In this document: piece by piece, positions 19,701-31,425 of the stretch | Position numbering within the stretch: the stretch's first letter is position 1 | Layout: each line of letters begins with the position of its first letter | NCBI GenBank assembly: GCA_037178625.1 | Contig: CM074127.1 | Coordinates: 2,728,001 to 2,792,000, forward strand | Length of the DNA: 64,000 bases | Reading direction: 5' to 3' | From: Skeletonema tropicum | Taxonomy: Eukaryota; Bacillariophyta; Thalassiosirophyceae; Thalassiosirales; Thalassiosiraceae | The notes under the pieces: model-generated | The model's database searches: none | Told to the model about the DNA's origin: nothing | The model's input: only the letters and a program-made list of their open reading frames with translations | Made by a program: the position numbers and the translations under genes

Positions 19701-21201
19701 CATCAAGAGACTGCATTATATTGGCTCTGATGCTTTCCAATCGGGCACTTTCCCGTGCCTTCTCTCTCGTTAAGAGCGACGAGAAAAGGAGGTCAAACGC
19801 AGATGCTATTGTTGAGAGAGGCTTCCTCCGCGCCAACTGGTCAAATTTGCAGTGGAGAGAGTCCCATCCATTTTTTCCCAGCTGGACAATCAGTTCTTCA
19901 ACCAAACAACTTTTTCCACTCCCCGAATGCCCTGTTATCAAGAGCACTTCCTGCTTAATCGGTGCTTCCGCCTGAAGGCGTGATCCGTCCTCTTCGACGA
20001 GCATTCTCCCGCGTCGAGAATAGGTGGCACGCTCTGCTAACGCGATTCCTTGTTCCAGCTCTTTCTCTCTGAAGTATAATTTATTTCTAATGGTAGGCTT
20101 TGCGCTCAGACGAACAGTATCCCAAAGAAAGTCAACTGGCTTTTCGGCCTTTTGATTCAAATCCAAAATGACGTCCGTAAAGCATGACGCAGACTTATCA
20201 TACTGGAACAAAGTACCAAACTCAGCGTCGTCTCTATTGCTAAGCATGTCTGAAATTAATCTGCATATCGAGCTTGGTACACCCGCTAGCTGTAACATGG
20301 TAGCAACGCTTTTTTTTTTACCTTCATCGCATCTTCTTCGTTGTCTGCGTGAAAACTGGGCAGTTTCAACTGGTTTATTATCATCAATACTAACGCTGTG
20401 GTCGTCATTTGAAATTCGTAACGAAGAAGCAAAAGACAACTCCCCAGCAGATTGATTTAGTTGTGAAAATCTTTGCGGAGGGAGGATTCCTTGGGTGAAT
20501 ACTTCGTAGAGTATTAATCCTAGAGCGAGGATCTGCTTCCTCTCAGAATTATTTGACATGAAACTTTTTTGGACATCACTGCTCTCCCTCGGTGAACATT
20601 CCATTGACGAAAAGTAAGCATCACAATCTTGAGCGCTTGTCACAAATACATCATCAACTTTGATGTCATAGCAGTTTATGAGTAAGGAGGAATCTTTCGT
20701 TTCAAATTGTCTCCCCAGTTTCTTTGACAAAGAAAGAGCCAACTTGGTGGCAGAAAGAATGTATGTTTTATCCATTTTCTTCCCCATATAATTCACAGTC
20801 GCTGGTTGTTTGTAGGCATGGTAACGAATCCAATCACGAAGCATCGCTGGATATTTCAGTTCGGTGACGGAATTATTAACATCTTGCTGCCTGCTGACGT
20901 TAACGTTACCTTCACGCGGTGGACTATCAATGGAACTTGTCGTTTTCTCAAATGCATTTTTGTTGAAGAAAAATAAATTGCTCGACTTTGCCTTATCCGT
21001 CCTATCGACGGCAAACCCAGAAACCATAAGTGGCAGTGGCATCGCATCATTATGAACTGGTTCAGCGGCCGTCAGAGTTTCGCTGGAGGAGTCATCCGCG
21101 TAGGTATCATCTGAGAGATCCTCAATCAGTGATTCCCACACCGATGCATTTTTCGTCACCTCAGCAATGTTGTCCTGGCCTTTCCGCTTGGTCGAAAACA
21201 T
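16742..21201 (-). CDS. Kinase-remnant / AAA_16 ATPase / TPR signalling protein (1391 aa)
   Basis: Four exons: 21201-18506, 18426-18227, 18144-17869 and 17745-16742, introns 79, 82 and 123 bases, 4176 coding bases in frame. Intron 2 has a textbook branch site TTACTAA near its acceptor. The N-terminus is Ser/Asp-rich. Residues about 215-245 (ALGLILYEVFTQGILPP) look like the end of a protein kinase C-lobe, but no kinase ATP-binding or catalytic loop is visible, so it is a pseudokinase remnant at best. An AAA_16/STAND-type ATPase follows: Walker A GHSGSGKSCL near residue 425, Walker B VLLFLDDLHWAD near 565, sensor-like VFIVGTFRSNE. The C-terminal half is helical and TPR-like. Related diatom proteins often end in a cyclase or histidine kinase; none is present here. 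Role inferred as signal integration. Confidence 0.8.
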
Positions 21202-22017
21202 CTTGAACTGTGTAGATTCAGAAGGCCCAGCCCTTACTGGCTGGTCGGTTGGTCGTACATCTCCTTAGTCAGTACCTACTGACAGAGAGAGAGAGACTGA
21301 GAGAGAGTATATAGGTACTTAGGACTTCATTCTCCGTGCGTGCACAAAGACAAAAAATTGAAACTTCTGCGATCCCTGGTGCGAACCAACGATCTAGAGA
21401 GAGAGCCGGAAGCTGGCGGAAGCGACTTCAATTTGATTTTCGCTTCTCACTTCAACCTCAAAGCAAAGGCCTAATCTGTGCGATGCTCGCGGACGAGTGA
21501 CGATCCTTCTTCTCAAGAGTAGTTATTGTCAAGAGAAAGCAAGAAACCAAGCCGCGTATATAGGTAGTCAAGGGTAAACAAATTGCATGGACAGTTTTGA
21601 GTACCGAACCGACTCTTTCGACCACCGTTCTCACGGCGGGTAGACGAGCTGTGATCGCTTCTTTATTAGCAGTAAGTGCTCCGATAGGGAGAATCAACTA
21701 CCTCTCTCTAGTCTAGGGTCTCATGTTCTCAAGATCTGGGATTAACTTGATTGACGACACGATTTTTGAAAAGGTTAACCCGCGACAGGAGTTTATCACC
21801 GCACAAACCGGCCCGCCGGCCACACCCGCCCAGACAGCCGGGCTACTTACCACTCTTTCGCACTTTGCCTCGCTGCTCAATGATTGGATGGAGGCTGGAG
21901 TAGCCATGCAATGATGTACCATACCTCATACTACTCTAGAGTCTAGAAAGAAGATAATAATCCAGCTATTACTTCTTGCTCGCAATTGTCCATCATTCAG
22001 TGCGCTAAGCTGCCAAT
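21202..22017. other. Divergent intergenic region with GA microsatellite
   Basis: About 815 bases between two divergent genes. A GA-rich simple repeat lies at about 21281-21308. A 63-codon frame at 21723-21914 has no family features and I leave it uncalled. No RNA gene seen. Confidence 0.45.
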
Positions 22018-25000
22018 ATGGGCCCATTCACAACCATAAAAAAGAGCCGCTCCTTCAGTGCGGTGCAGGGTAGCGGGGCCAATGCCAAATTACAACATCA
22101 TGCCGACGCCGATGAGAACACCATTTCATCAATTGCAAATGAACAAACTACAGAAGACCTGCAGGAAACTATCACTGCTCTTCGCCAATCTGTTGCAACA
22201 CACGCCAATGCCAACGCTGAAACGCTCGAGCATGTCACAACGCTGAAAAAGGCGCATGATACGCTCTACTCCGAACATCTCAGTCTGCAGGAACAAATGG
22301 ACGACGCAGTCGAACTACTCAAATATCTTAAGGAAGAAAAGAGTGCAAACGAGACCAAGATAAAAGAACTTAATGTCGAAATTGGGGTACTGAAAGAGAG
22401 CGCAAGTGGCAATGTCGGTGTCGGTGTAGTTAGTTCGACTATTGAGAGTCTGACCAGAGAAAAAATGGAGTTAGAAGAGGCACTGAAGGTAATGGAGGAG
22501 GGTAGACAGGAGGCAATTAAAAATGTTGAGCGGTATGAAATGGAGAGAAAGGAAATGATTAATAGATTGGATGAATATGGATTTGATGGAACTCAAGAAG
22601 AAGGGCTAGCCCACAAATTAGCGCTGCTACACGAACAGGCAAGTAGCTACAAGGAGCAAATCCTAAAGCTTGAAGAGCAATCAAAGCAGCGCGGAAGTTA
22701 TGATGCCAAATTACAAGCTCTTCTTTTGAGTATGACTGAAGAAAAGAATAGAGCCAATGAAACTATTACTAAAATACAGAGCGAGAAAGATTCACTCATG
22801 AGGGAACAGGAAACTATGAAGTCTCAATTGAATAATATTCAGCAACAGGGAGAAGAAATAAGTCAATTGAAAACCAAGCTATCAGATTCAATATCGACCA
22901 TTGCACAACTGAAAAGAGAACGAAACAATAGCAACACTCCTGCAGATGGGCACAACGAATTACTGCTCGAAAATGAGTCACTCAAATACAAGATCCGAGA
23001 TTTGCAAGATGAGATTGAAAATTACAGCGATTCTGCTGCACAGAAAGATGAAATACACGATCAGCTTGAAAGAGAAATGCAACAGCGATTAGCATCAAGA
23101 CTGGCAGAACAATTGCAAGAGAGTAAGGTGGCTTTGGAAGTACAAATTCGAAAGGAACTAGAGGAGGAATACAAAGTATCGTCATTGCAGCAGCCATCTG
23201 TGACAAACAAGAGTAAATCGTTTCATGGTGTAGAGATATCTAAATCTCAGTCTATTGGGACAAGTGGTGAGGGAGCACCGATTCAGCTTGAAATTGAGAA
23301 AAATCTTCGGATGCAGCTGCAGCAGGTGAAGGCAGAGAGGGAGCGCTGGACAAAAGAGCAAGAAGAATTTCAAGCAAAGGTACTTCTTAGCCAGCAGCAA
23401 CTAAGTCAGGTGCGGGATGGGTACAAAAAGAAGTTGGATCGCGAGAAAGCACGTGCGACTGAGTTGGAGTCTGCAGTTTCGGATCGAGAATCAGTCATTA
23501 GGAAATTATCTGATGAGTACCGACGTGCCATGGATGAGCTGGATGAATTGCAAATGAGGCAATCAAGCGTCAAAGAAACTCTTGTCCAGCAGCACAAGGA
23601 GGAGATTCGAGAATTACAGATTGAAATTGACAGCCTCCGTAATGGCAAGTTGGATCACAACGACAAATACAACAAACTCAAAAAGGAGATGGACGCTCTG
23701 GAACAGAAGTACCACAATAATGACGAAGAACTTCAAACAACTCTGTCACAGTTGGAGCAGCTTAACCTTGAAAACGAGGAATGCATGCGTAAGTTGGAAG
23801 CCGTTGAAACTCCCAATGCCTCTTTCATTTCTGATAGAATGGAAGAACTTCAAGCGGATCATGATACATTATGCACCCAGCACAATGAATTAGAGCAGAA
23901 ATATGAATGTCAGAAAGAAGAGCTAATTACAACACTTCAGCAGCTCGAGGCACTGAATATTGAAAATGAGGAATATCTGAATAAAAATGTAGCATTAGAG
24001 ATGGCAAAAGAAGCCGAAAAGAAATGCGTTGAAGAAATGCGAAGGAAATTGCAGTCATTAGAAGCAGATAACAGCGAACTATCTTCCTATATCTCAATCA
24101 GTGAAGAAGAGAGACAGAAACTGGAGCAGTCAAACTTGGAGATCAAAGAACTCTGCGTAGAGACTGAAACAAAGTTGAAAGCTGTCACAGAAGAAGCGGA
24201 GCAAAGCAGAAGTGCCATTCAAGGTTTGGAAGCCAAACAAAAAGCCTTGTCGGAAGAAAGAGACAAATTATCAACTGAGTTAAATGATGGGGAGGAGAAG
24301 TTGATGGCTTTGTCGAAAGAGCGTGAGGCAGTGACACGCGAAAAGGAAGATCAACTATCGACGATACAGATGCTTGAGAAGGAAATAGAAGAATTGCGCT
24401 CCAAAATAGTATCATCAGAAGCTTCTTGGCAGGAAACTTTTGACTCAAAAGTTAGTGAAGCCTCAGCTTCCCATGAAAAAGCCGTGCAGAATTACGAAGA
24501 GAAGATTAGTGCGCTAATTTCAGAGATTGATGGGCTAAAAGAAGCGCAAAACGCATTCAAAGGCCAAAACAAAGAGAATGCCGATCGTTTACAGGAATTG
24601 GTAGATGAGATTGAGCTTGAAAACAACTCGCAAGTTGTGCGCATCAAAGAACTAGAAGAAGAAAATATCCAGCTAGAAACAAAGCTGAGTGCTGCGGTTA
24701 CCGAAAAAGAGGCGATTGTATCAGCCCAATCACAAAAGGTGGATGCTCTAATTTCCGAAAAAGATGAGGTCTCGTTGGCATGTGATACGAAGATTGCTGC
24801 TTTGACGAAGGAGCGTGACGAACTCTATGAGAAGATATCGAGTCTTGACAAGACAGCAGAAGAGTACAAGGTACACGCGCTTGGGCAAATTGACCTTCTC
24901 ACCAAAGAGCGCGACGAATTGCTCAAGAGTATAGATGCCCATGAAAATACGTCGTGTGAGATATTATCGACTTCAAAGACTCTTCAGAAAGAGGGATCAT

Positions 25001-27411
25001 CACTGCGCGAAATGTTGAATCAACGTGACATTGCCAAGCAAGAATTAGAGACAAAATTAAGCGCATTACAAGAGTCAAAAGAGAATTTGGTCAAAGATTA
25101 TGAAAGCAAACTAAGTGAGCTCTCTTCTACAAATAACGAGTTGAAGCAAGAGAAGATCGACCTTTCCACGGAGATGGATCAAATGAAACAAAGTGGCATC
25201 GACTCGCGACAAATGTTTGACGACAGAATTGAGCAGCTGAACATTGAACTTGAGAGGTTGAAAGAAGTAAACAGTGAACTAACAAACAAGACAGCTACGC
25301 CGAATACGACCAGAAACGAAACTTCCGTCAACTCCCAAACAGAGATTGACAATCTTAAGGTTGAACTCGATAATGCGCAAGACAGATGCCGCGTTCTCGA
25401 AGGAGGTCTGGAGGATCTACAACTAGAAAAGGAAGATTTTGAGGCAGAAAACGAGGAACTTGCGACGAAGTTGGCTGATCTTACTACCCAGGCAAAGACA
25501 ATGCTAGTTCGAAACGAAGAGATGGAAAATCAGCTGGATGAGTTGGCTATGGAATACGACTGCCGTGTAAGCGATCTGGAACGGCAACTTTGTGACCTAC
25601 AAGAGAAGTTAGAGGATAAATCAAGTTGCGACGAAGATGACGAATTAGAGTCACTTGAACAGAAGCACAATAATGCGCAAGAGACAATAGAAGAGCTCAA
25701 AAAAGATCTTGCCAAAGCGCAGCAGAAGCAGGATGAAATGGAAGCTGAAAAGAATCTTCTCAAGGAGGAATCTCTCGAGCTGCGTCAAGTCGTTGATCAT
25801 TTGCAATCTGAAAATGACGCAGCCAGGGAGATCAAGTACATCGTGCTCGATCTAAAAATGAGGAATAAGGAGTTGGTTGAGTCGATGCGCAAGTCGCGAC
25901 AACAGAAGAAAGCCGCGGCTGAAATCATCGAAAGGCTCAAAAGTGACAATGAAAAGTTGAAAAGTAATGCACTTGAGCTGCACAGCAACCAAATAGTCCC
26001 CTACGCAGAAGTAGGTTCAAAACCTGAGAATCAACTCGTTCCCTTCGAAGCAGGTTCTGGCGATGAAAGGAAGATAGAAGACACGGATGCTGAGTTGACA
26101 CATTACAAAGCAATAGTTGAGAAAATGATGAGTGAAAGAAGTGTTTTTACGCAACGGTTATCAGAAATTGTGGCTTTGGCTCCATTGAAGCGGAGACACA
26201 GTGACTGTGATGGGCAACTTAAGCTCGAAAAAGATACCTCTGTTTTGCTGAACAACAGTAACGTGGCAATGTTGACTTCTGCAGCACACCAGCCCTCCAT
26301 ATCTCAGAGTGCAGTTGCAGCTCAAGAAGATCATGCTGTTCAAGCACAGATACAGAACCTGACTGTCGAGAATGCCAACCTAGCGCAGAGGCTAGGAGGA
26401 GCCGTGGCAGAGAAAGAATTCGCAATGTCGACCCTTTCAGAGCTTGGATCGAAAATGGAAGAGTTGCTCGAACGAAATAAGTTATTGGAGAGTATCGCGG
26501 ATTTGAAGAGTTCTTACGCCATCCGCGAGGGGAGCGTTTATTCGGGGCATTCTCGTTCGATCCAACATGAGCCTCGCGGACGTGCAACGCTTGATCCTGA
26601 TGAATCCGGTGGGAATAGCCAAAGCCGAAAGTCCAATACAACTGCAACCACTTCACTTCCACAATCACTACGGCTTGATGATTTGGAAAGGAACGATCAT
26701 AAGCAGCCACCGATTCATGGTGACAGTAACTCAGTGTTTGGTGATTCAACCATTGTGTCATACGAACCGTCCGTAAAGAAGCTTGAGCCAGAGCAATATG
26801 TTGAAGGCTACCTTCCAGCAGATGTTAGTGTAGAAAAACGAAACGTTGACGCAAATCAAAGTGTTGGCTGCAAGAAAGAGAGCGTAGTAGTTTCAGGTAA
26901 TCCTACTTCGGTGCATAGAGAATCTACACATCCGTCTGTGATCAAGGTCCCCGGTGGAGAATATGTCGGGCAGTTGAATAGCAGAGGGCAGAAACACGGG
27001 AATGGTAAAATGCGATACGACAATGGAAACGAATATGAAGGACAATGGAAGAATAATAAGAGAGACGGGAAGGGCACCACAAGGTATGCCAGTGAAAACG
27101 TCTATATTGGAATGTGGAAAGGAGGTAAGAGACATGGGTTTGGGGTATTTCATATTTCGAAGTCGGGTGATATATTCAGAGGCAATTGGTCCGGTGGTAT
27201 CAAATCTGGGCCCGGTGTTTATGAGTATGCAGATGGCGAATTAGATGTTAGCTTTTACTCCAATGACATCCGCGTCGGCGACGGTGTGCGTTGGAATGCA
27301 GATCGAGATCGAGCCTCCAGACTATTTGATGGCAAGTTGGTCGGAATTGAAGGAGATTTTCCAGTGGATGACGCAATGAGACTGACCAAGAAGCTTGGTT
27401 TTGTTGTGTAA
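22018..27411 (+). CDS. Giant coiled-coil protein with C-terminal MORN repeats (1797 aa)
   Basis: A single exon of 5394 bases. Residues about 40-1500 are almost unbroken coiled coil (Glu/Lys/Leu/Gln heptads), interrupted near 395-420 by a Ser-rich linker. After a polar linker (about 1500-1640) come four or so MORN units: GGEYVGQLNSRGQKHGNGKM, NEYEGQWKNNKRDGKG, NVYIGMWKGGKRHGFGVF, DIFRGNWSGGIKSGPGVY. The last residues are KLGFVV. MORN modules bind membranes or partner proteins and, next to a very long rod, suggest a tether, for example at the cell cortex, Golgi or silica-deposition-associated cytoskeleton; this is inference. It resembles the 751-4212 protein only in composition. Confidence 0.85.
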   Translation: MGPFTTIKKSRSFSAVQGSGANAKLQHHADADENTISSIANEQTTEDLQETITALRQSVATHANANAETLEHVTTLKKAHDTLYSEHLSLQEQMDDAVELLKYLKEEKSANETKIKELNVEIGVLKESASGNVGVGVVSSTIESLTREKMELEEALKVMEEGRQEAIKNVERYEMERKEMINRLDEYGFDGTQEEGLAHKLALLHEQASSYKEQILKLEEQSKQRGSYDAKLQALLLSMTEEKNRANETITKIQSEKDSLMREQETMKSQLNNIQQQGEEISQLKTKLSDSISTIAQLKRERNNSNTPADGHNELLLENESLKYKIRDLQDEIENYSDSAAQKDEIHDQLEREMQQRLASRLAEQLQESKVALEVQIRKELEEEYKVSSLQQPSVTNKSKSFHGVEISKSQSIGTSGEGAPIQLEIEKNLRMQLQQVKAERERWTKEQEEFQAKVLLSQQQLSQVRDGYKKKLDREKARATELESAVSDRESVIRKLSDEYRRAMDELDELQMRQSSVKETLVQQHKEEIRELQIEIDSLRNGKLDHNDKYNKLKKEMDALEQKYHNNDEELQTTLSQLEQLNLENEECMRKLEAVETPNASFISDRMEELQADHDTLCTQHNELEQKYECQKEELITTLQQLEALNIENEEYLNKNVALEMAKEAEKKCVEEMRRKLQSLEADNSELSSYISISEEERQKLEQSNLEIKELCVETETKLKAVTEEAEQSRSAIQGLEAKQKALSEERDKLSTELNDGEEKLMALSKEREAVTREKEDQLSTIQMLEKEIEELRSKIVSSEASWQETFDSKVSEASASHEKAVQNYEEKISALISEIDGLKEAQNAFKGQNKENADRLQELVDEIELENNSQVVRIKELEEENIQLETKLSAAVTEKEAIVSAQSQKVDALISEKDEVSLACDTKIAALTKERDELYEKISSLDKTAEEYKVHALGQIDLLTKERDELLKSIDAHENTSCEILSTSKTLQKEGSSLREMLNQRDIAKQELETKLSALQESKENLVKDYESKLSELSSTNNELKQEKIDLSTEMDQMKQSGIDSRQMFDDRIEQLNIELERLKEVNSELTNKTATPNTTRNETSVNSQTEIDNLKVELDNAQDRCRVLEGGLEDLQLEKEDFEAENEELATKLADLTTQAKTMLVRNEEMENQLDELAMEYDCRVSDLERQLCDLQEKLEDKSSCDEDDELESLEQKHNNAQETIEELKKDLAKAQQKQDEMEAEKNLLKEESLELRQVVDHLQSENDAAREIKYIVLDLKMRNKELVESMRKSRQQKKAAAEIIERLKSDNEKLKSNALELHSNQIVPYAEVGSKPENQLVPFEAGSGDERKIEDTDAELTHYKAIVEKMMSERSVFTQRLSEIVALAPLKRRHSDCDGQLKLEKDTSVLLNNSNVAMLTSAAHQPSISQSAVAAQEDHAVQAQIQNLTVENANLAQRLGGAVAEKEFAMSTLSELGSKMEELLERNKLLESIADLKSSYAIREGSVYSGHSRSIQHEPRGRATLDPDESGGNSQSRKSNTTATTSLPQSLRLDDLERNDHKQPPIHGDSNSVFGDSTIVSYEPSVKKLEPEQYVEGYLPADVSVEKRNVDANQSVGCKKESVVVSGNPTSVHRESTHPSVIKVPGGEYVGQLNSRGQKHGNGKMRYDNGNEYEGQWKNNKRDGKGTTRYASENVYIGMWKGGKRHGFGVFHISKSGDIFRGNWSGGIKSGPGVYEYADGELDVSFYSNDIRVGDGVRWNADRDRASRLFDGKLVGIEGDFPVDDAMRLTKKLGFVV

Positions 27412-27800
27412 GCGAGCGACTCACTCAACTTTAGACTACCTCACAGTAATATTCTCAAACGAGAGTTACGTAGTCGTAGTCATTGCCAATTTTGTAACGT
27501 ACTGGAAACAAGGAGTTGTTAGTAGTCCTGGTCTTTGTATATAAGATGTCGCCGTGTTCGCCATGGTCTTTCCTTGGATTCATCGTCTTCTTTGTCTTGA
27601 ATGGCACCTATATACTTACTACTCCTACTTTCTCTTCTCTTTGAAAGCAGACAAATCTCGGGCGGGGATGAGGACAGCGCCCCCTAAACCACCCCCAGGC
27701 GAACCATTTTTCAGGGATTGAGACCAGTGACCATGACAAAAATGCTGATGCACCTGCACCATCGTTGTTGTCCACAGAACTTCACGTTAACCTCGCCATC
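27412..27800. other. Intergenic region, no gene seen
   Basis: About 390 bases: 3' flank of the coiled-coil gene and promoter of the SNF2 gene. No repeat or RNA gene recognised. Confidence 0.45.
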
Positions 27801-30800
27801 ATGGCAAATCCCTTTGCATCATATGCCGCCGGTAATAGGAACGGCGGCACCAACGTTGGTGGATGGCTTTCAACACGTAAATCCCGAGAAGAGATAAAAC
27901 AGTCTGCCGATGCTGCGCGAGAGGCTCGGAAGAGCAAGAATAGTCGGGGCAAAAAGACAACAACTAGCAAGACGGAGAAGAAGGGTTCAAAAGGCGGTGG
28001 TAAAAGGGGTGTCAGCAACAACAGTAAGAAGAAGAAAGGAAAGAGTCGCGATGACAGCTGGATGGTCGAGTCGTCAGAGGAGGAAGATGATTTCATTGTT
28101 GAGGAATCCGAGACCGAAGATGAAGGTGAATGGAATGGTGAGGAAAGCAGCGAGGAAGAGGTAGAATTTTCTGAAGAGGATGACGATGATGACTTTCAAT
28201 ACAACAAGAAGAAACCATCCAATAAAAAAGCTAGGGCGGCGGCTGGGCGTAGTGATATTCGGAACAGAAGAAACGCGGCAGCAAGAAATAAAAATGACAA
28301 AAAATCAATCATCCATCTTGATGATGATGACACCACAGATGACGAGGGAAGAGCTGTTGACACGTCTATGGATGATATTTTTGATGACGATGAAAAGGAA
28401 CTAGTAGTCCGTAACAGCAAAGAAAAGAAGAAGATGAAGGGAAAGGACACGAAAAAGTCTCCCTACTTCTCTGGCTTTGATGAAAAGAAAGAGGATGACG
28501 ATGATGACGTTGCCAGTAAGAGTGACGAGTCTGACATGATGGATAACAATGGTGCAAGTAGGAACAAAAATTCAAATAAACGTAGGATGATATTCTCGGA
28601 TGAATCTTCCGATGATGACATGTCACGACAAAATCAAAAAAGTTCAATCAAAATGAGTAAGCGCCCAAAAGCTTCAAGTCTCGATGATGATGACGAAGAT
28701 GAACTTGCTGACACACCAGCCAAGACAACGGGGAAATATCAATCTTTTAGTGATGATGATTTTGTGGACGAAGAAGAAGCTAGAGCCATTCAACAGGCAA
28801 TGAAATATAGCATCCAAGACGAAAAGAAGAGAAAACGTCTGAAAAAGATGGGGGGACGTAGTGACTCATTGGCGTCCGTTGGTCAGAAAGAAAAGAAGGA
28901 GAAGAAGAAGAAAATTTACAAGGATGATCTTGAAGATGAGGAGAGCATCATCGATGTAGACGATGACGACGACGAGGGTCAAGATGAGGATGAAGATGAT
29001 GTCTTTGAGGTTGTGAACGAAGAGGAACAAACAGCCGCTGAGGTACTCAAAGAAGCTAATGCACTGAGCTCTAAAATTGTCAAAGTTGTAAGTGAATGGT
29101 GTGGTGGAGACGGAGGGAAGGTAAAGGGATTGATTTTAGGTGAGGATGATGGTGCATTAAATTTAGGAACCGGTGATGGTGGTGGAGCCAAGAGCGGAGG
29201 TGATAAATCGTGGATATCTAAAGAGACTATGAAGCAAGTGCTGCCCAACGTTGAGTTGGCTGAGTATCAGTTACTTGGAGTGAACTGGATGGCCCTGCTG
29301 AATCGGACTACTTTTGGATCAACAGGATCGAAGAAAACGGCTGGCAGCGGAGATATGGGAGTGGCTGTCAATGGAATACTTGCAGATGAGGTATGATACG
29401 TTATTCGTCTGTGGATTCCTTTGTTTTCCTTTGGCTAACTTTTTAATCGCAACGCATTCGATATTCTTTCAGATGGGTCTGGGGAAGACTGTACAAACAA
29501 TCGCATTTCTTGCATGGCTCAATCATCAACGCAATGGCAAGGTAATCAGTGTTTGTGATGACGAAAAAGACAGCGGTAATGACGATGCTGACGATAGTGG
29601 CCTTGATGATAGCGATGATGACGAAGACATGCCGACGCAGTCATCGTCCATACAGCGACCTCATTTGATTGTGGTCCCTGCATCGGTCCTTTCCAACTGG
29701 ATGAACGAGTTCAAGAAGTTCGCACCCAAGATGAAAGGTGAGTACATATAATTATATGTATCAGTTTCTGTCCGTAGAAATTACACTGGAGTCTCATTTC
29801 TTATTGTTCAATCTTTGTTCTATACAGTACTGAAGTATCACGGAAGTCAAAAGGAGAGGGAACAAATTCAAGATGACATGGGTCCCTACCTGAGAGGGGT
29901 GCAAAAGCTTGATGTAGTTTTGACGACCTTTTCCTATTTTAGCTCAGAGAATAAGACTGACAGGAGTTTTCTTAGGAAATTTCAATTTGACTACATGGTG
30001 GTGGATGAGGGGCACACACTTAAGAATCCGAAAGGGCTTAGGTACAAAAACCTGAATAAGTTCAAAACCAAGCATCGTTTACTCCTCACAGGGACGCCCT
30101 GCCAGAATAATGCGAAAGAACTCATGTCGCTATTATGCTTTCTCATGCCTCTATTTGATAGAAAGAAAAGGGCGTCGAAGAAACGGAGAGGTCATGATGA
30201 TGACGACGACGACGATGGTGGCGAAAGGATGTTGGAATATTTCGTTCAGATAGAATCATCTAGTAAAGGCGGTGGGAGTGAGGGAGATGCAAAGGCATAC
30301 AGGAAACTGAAACAGCTCTTTGCACCATTCGTTCTTCGTAGGAAAAAAGCTGATGTTCTCAGTCAGATAATGCCTCCGAAAAAGAGAGAGACCGAGCTCG
30401 TTCCAATGGAGAGTTCGGCTCAACGGATCTACGACAACATCCTCTCGACGCATCTAAAGGCACGTCAGAACAATGCTGCCGCCCAACAACATCTCTTTAC
30501 CTCGCTGAGAAAAGCTGCTAATCACCCATTACTACTCCGTACTCGTCACATGGCTGAGTCAGAAAAACATGATCTTGCACAATTGTTCATGAATTATGGA
30601 TACTTCGGAAATGATGCAAGCCTCACGTTGAAACTGGTGAAAGAAGAGCTAGATAAATTCAGTGACTACGACATTCATTGTGCTTGTGAAGAGATGATAA
30701 GTGAAAACTCTTCGCGCCGACAATTTCTAGGGAGGTTCACTCTTGTACAGGATGACTTGTTCTCATCATCTAAATTTGTTCGCCTCCAAAAGTTACTCCC

Positions 30801-31347
30801 CGAATTGATTGGCAAGGGACATCGAATGCTCATCTTTAGTCAATGGACGAAAGTGCTAGATCTAATGTTGAATTTGTTGGAGTCATTGGAATTATCATGT
30901 CTGAGATTGGATGGCAGCACTCCTGTGTCCGAGAGGCAACAATTGATTGATGAGTTCAACAACGATCAATCTATCCCTGTCTTTTTGCTATCGACTCGAG
31001 CTGGTGGAATGGGACTCAATCTCACGGCAGCAGATGTATGTATTCTTCATGATCTTGATTTCAATCCTTTCAATGATTTACAGGCAGAAGACAGATGTCA
31101 TAGGATCGGACAAAAGAAACCTGTGACCATTATCAAGATGGTCACGAAAGGTACAGTTGATGAGGACATTTACTCTATACAGGAGCGCAAAGCTAGAATG
31201 AACAAGGCGATCATGGAGGAGAATGGCAAAAAGAACAGCAAGAAAGAGAGTCAAGAGTTATGCGCTATTGCCATGAACGCTGTCGAGACCTTCAAACGGT
31301 TGAAAGAAGATGACGAGGCTGGAGCAATCGACTTAACGAGTACTTAG
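27801..31347 (+). CDS. SMARCAD1: SNF2-family chromatin remodeller, SMARCAD1/Fun30 type
   Basis: Exons 27801-29390, 29473-29737 and 29828-31347, introns 82 and 90 bases, encode 1124 residues. The first 420 residues are low-complexity, alternating acidic and Lys-rich blocks. The ATPase begins with ELAEYQLLGVNWMALL, then ADEMGLGKT (Walker A, split by intron 1), PHLIVVPASVLSNW, a DEGH Walker B box near residue 677, LLLTGTPCQNN, and a helicase C-lobe with LIFSQWTKVLDLM, LLSTRAGGMGLNL and AEDRCHRIGQKKPV (near 1036). The DEGH box and the LMSLLCFLMP segment after it are typical of SMARCAD1/Fun30/ETL1, which act on nucleosomes in silent chromatin and in DNA end resection. An acidic insert (about 560-590) separates motifs I and Ia, and a second lies near 730. 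The start at 27801 is the first ATG in frame. I see no CUE domain. Confidence 0.9.
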
Positions 31348-31425
31348 CGTTATGAATTTGAGGTTCAAAAGGCAAGCAAGTGATGCCTGTATGATTAGTA
31401 GTTTCAAGCTACCATAGCTAGGGAA

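Noticed and set aside
21723..21914. 63-residue frame between the ATPase and MORN genes
   Set aside because: Short, no recognisable motif, and similar-length frames exist on the opposite strand.
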